A stretch of 5,626 nt of DNA, taken from contig JAFAYS010000898.1 in NCBI GenBank assembly GCA_019240175.1, positions 1 to 5,626 on the forward strand, given 5' to 3'. The notes beneath the pieces are model-generated. The model searched no databases, had not been told where the DNA came from, and was given only the letters and a program-made list of their open reading frames with translations. The translations under genes and the position numbers were made by a program. Every line of letters starts with the position of its first letter. The stretch's first letter is position 1. Source of the DNA: Chloroflexota bacterium (lineage in GTDB: Bacteria; Chloroflexota; Chloroflexia; Chloroflexales; Kallotenuaceae). Positions 4,855 to 5,626 of the stretch are shown in pieces.

Positions 4855-5626
4855 TCAAAAAATCCCGGTCGTATCTTCTCGCTGCTCATGGATCAGCGTG
4901 GCCGCCGCCAGATCCCACAGCGCGTGCCCAACGCTCTTGAAGAGGATCGGGCCTGAGGTTGGAGGTGGTGCCGACTCGACCTGCTCCAGCGGCGTGACCT
5001 GCTGCCAATCAATGCCTGCCTGAATCAGATCGCCTGCCTCGGCCTGCGCGCCCTCTAGCGTATCGACGTAGAGCCGCGACCGCCGCACGATCGATGCTGG
5101 CACTTCGGCCATTGTCGGCAGGTATGCGCCCACGGCACAGATCAGCGCGTCGGACCGAATCTGCTCCGGCAACACGGGCTGGGCGCTGGTGGTCGCCGTG
5201 ACAATTAGCGTCGCCACGTCCAGCGCCTCGGCAGGATCACGCACGGCGCGGGCGCTCACACCCAGACGGCTGGCATCGGCGGCCAGCTGCTCGGCGTGAT
5301 CAAAGGTGCGTGAGGCAATAAAAACTTCGCGCACGCCCAGCCCCTCGACAAAGGCTTCCAGATGCGCCCGTCCTTGAATCCCCGCCCCGACGATCAACAG
5401 CGGCCCTGCCGGCTTGAGCGCTAGCATCTGCGCCGCCAGCAGCGAGAGCGCCGCCGTGCGCCGCGCCGTCACGATCGCGCCAGGCAGCAGATACAGCTGT
5501 TGTCCTGTTGCGGTATCCAGCACCAGCACCGACGCCTGGACGCTGGGCAGATTCAAGGCCGCGTTGTTGGGATGAACGGTCACCAGCTTGGTGATCGTCA
5601 GATTCGGCCCTGTCGCAGGCATCACG
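4855..5626 (-). CDS. Ornithine cyclodeaminase/mu-crystallin family reductase, probably delta1-pyrroline-2-carboxylate reductase-like (N-terminus missing)
   Basis: Codons from 5625 to the TGA at 4857-4855 give 256 residues; the family is usually about 310-330 long, so roughly 55-70 N-terminal residues lie beyond the window and the GTG and ATG at its edge are internal. Visible hallmarks, counted from 5625, are VTVHPNNAALNLPSVQA (15-31), VTARRTAALSLLAA (52-65), the dinucleotide-binding LLIVGAGIQGRAHLEAF (76-92), IASRTFDHAEQLA (103-115), VTATTSAQPVL (142-152), AVGAYLP (164-170) and KSVGHALWDLAAA (230-242). The VTVHPxN...LP opening followed by TARRTAALSLLAA recalls the LhpI-type NAD(P)H-dependent reductases that make L-proline or L-pipecolate from cyclic imines, rather than true ornithine cyclodeaminases. 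That choice is by memory of the family and is less sure than the family itself. The downstream secreted-protein gene on the same strand is 155 bases away and has its own control region. Confidence 0.85.
   Translation of the reverse strand, partial: VMPATGPNLTITKLVTVHPNNAALNLPSVQASVLVLDTATGQQLYLLPGAIVTARRTAALSLLAAQMLALKPAGPLLIVGAGIQGRAHLEAFVEGLGVREVFIASRTFDHAEQLAADASRLGVSARAVRDPAEALDVATLIVTATTSAQPVLPEQIRSDALICAVGAYLPTMAEVPASIVRRSRLYVDTLEGAQAEAGDLIQAGIDWQQVTPLEQVESAPPPTSGPILFKSVGHALWDLAAATLIHEQREDTTGIF

Overview
The window is a GC-rich bacterial segment (roughly 60% G+C by eye) with tightly packed genes, good Shine-Dalgarno sites and no mobile element, RNA gene or CRISPR array. The set of protein families (a HAL2-like bisphosphate nucleotidase, a DinB-fold protein with a hydrophobic middle, a second-type Tgt, an Rmt/FmrO-like rRNA methylase, a secreted protein with 'GTLTQAQAD' modules) suggests a member of the Chloroflexota. 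That assignment is inferred from recalled family distribution and is only moderately secure.

Left part (1-2067, all minus strand): reading in transcription order, a 278-residue protein resembling the ArmA/Rmt/Sgm/FmrO 16S rRNA m7G1405 methyltransferases is followed by rsmI (16S rRNA C1402 2'-O-methyltransferase) and then by the start of a queuine/tRNA-guanine transglycosylase (tgt), which overlaps rsmI by 8 bases and runs off the window. If the first assignment holds, all three enzymes modify the decoding apparatus: two neighbouring sites in helix 44 of 16S rRNA and position 34 of tRNA. An extended -10 box just upstream of rsmI suggests rsmI-tgt can also be transcribed separately.

Middle part (2068-3844): a 165-base divergent intergenic region separates the methyltransferase from a plus-strand 3'(2'),5'-bisphosphate nucleotidase of the HAL2 type, followed after 118 bases by a DinB-superfamily protein with a strong AGGAGG site.

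Right part (3845-5626): a perfect stem-loop plus T-tract terminator on the minus strand ends a gene for a secreted low-complexity protein with two related modules. Its upstream region carries iterated TCAGA repeats, including one pair exactly 11 bases apart, of the kind bound by OmpR/PhoB-type response regulators. The last gene, on the minus strand and missing its N-terminus, is an ornithine cyclodeaminase/mu-crystallin family reductase that looks like the delta1-pyrroline-2-carboxylate reductase branch.

The most noteworthy item is the aminoglycoside-resistance-type methyltransferase homologue in a chromosomal, housekeeping-like position beside rsmI, with an altered 'SFPTK/R' motif.
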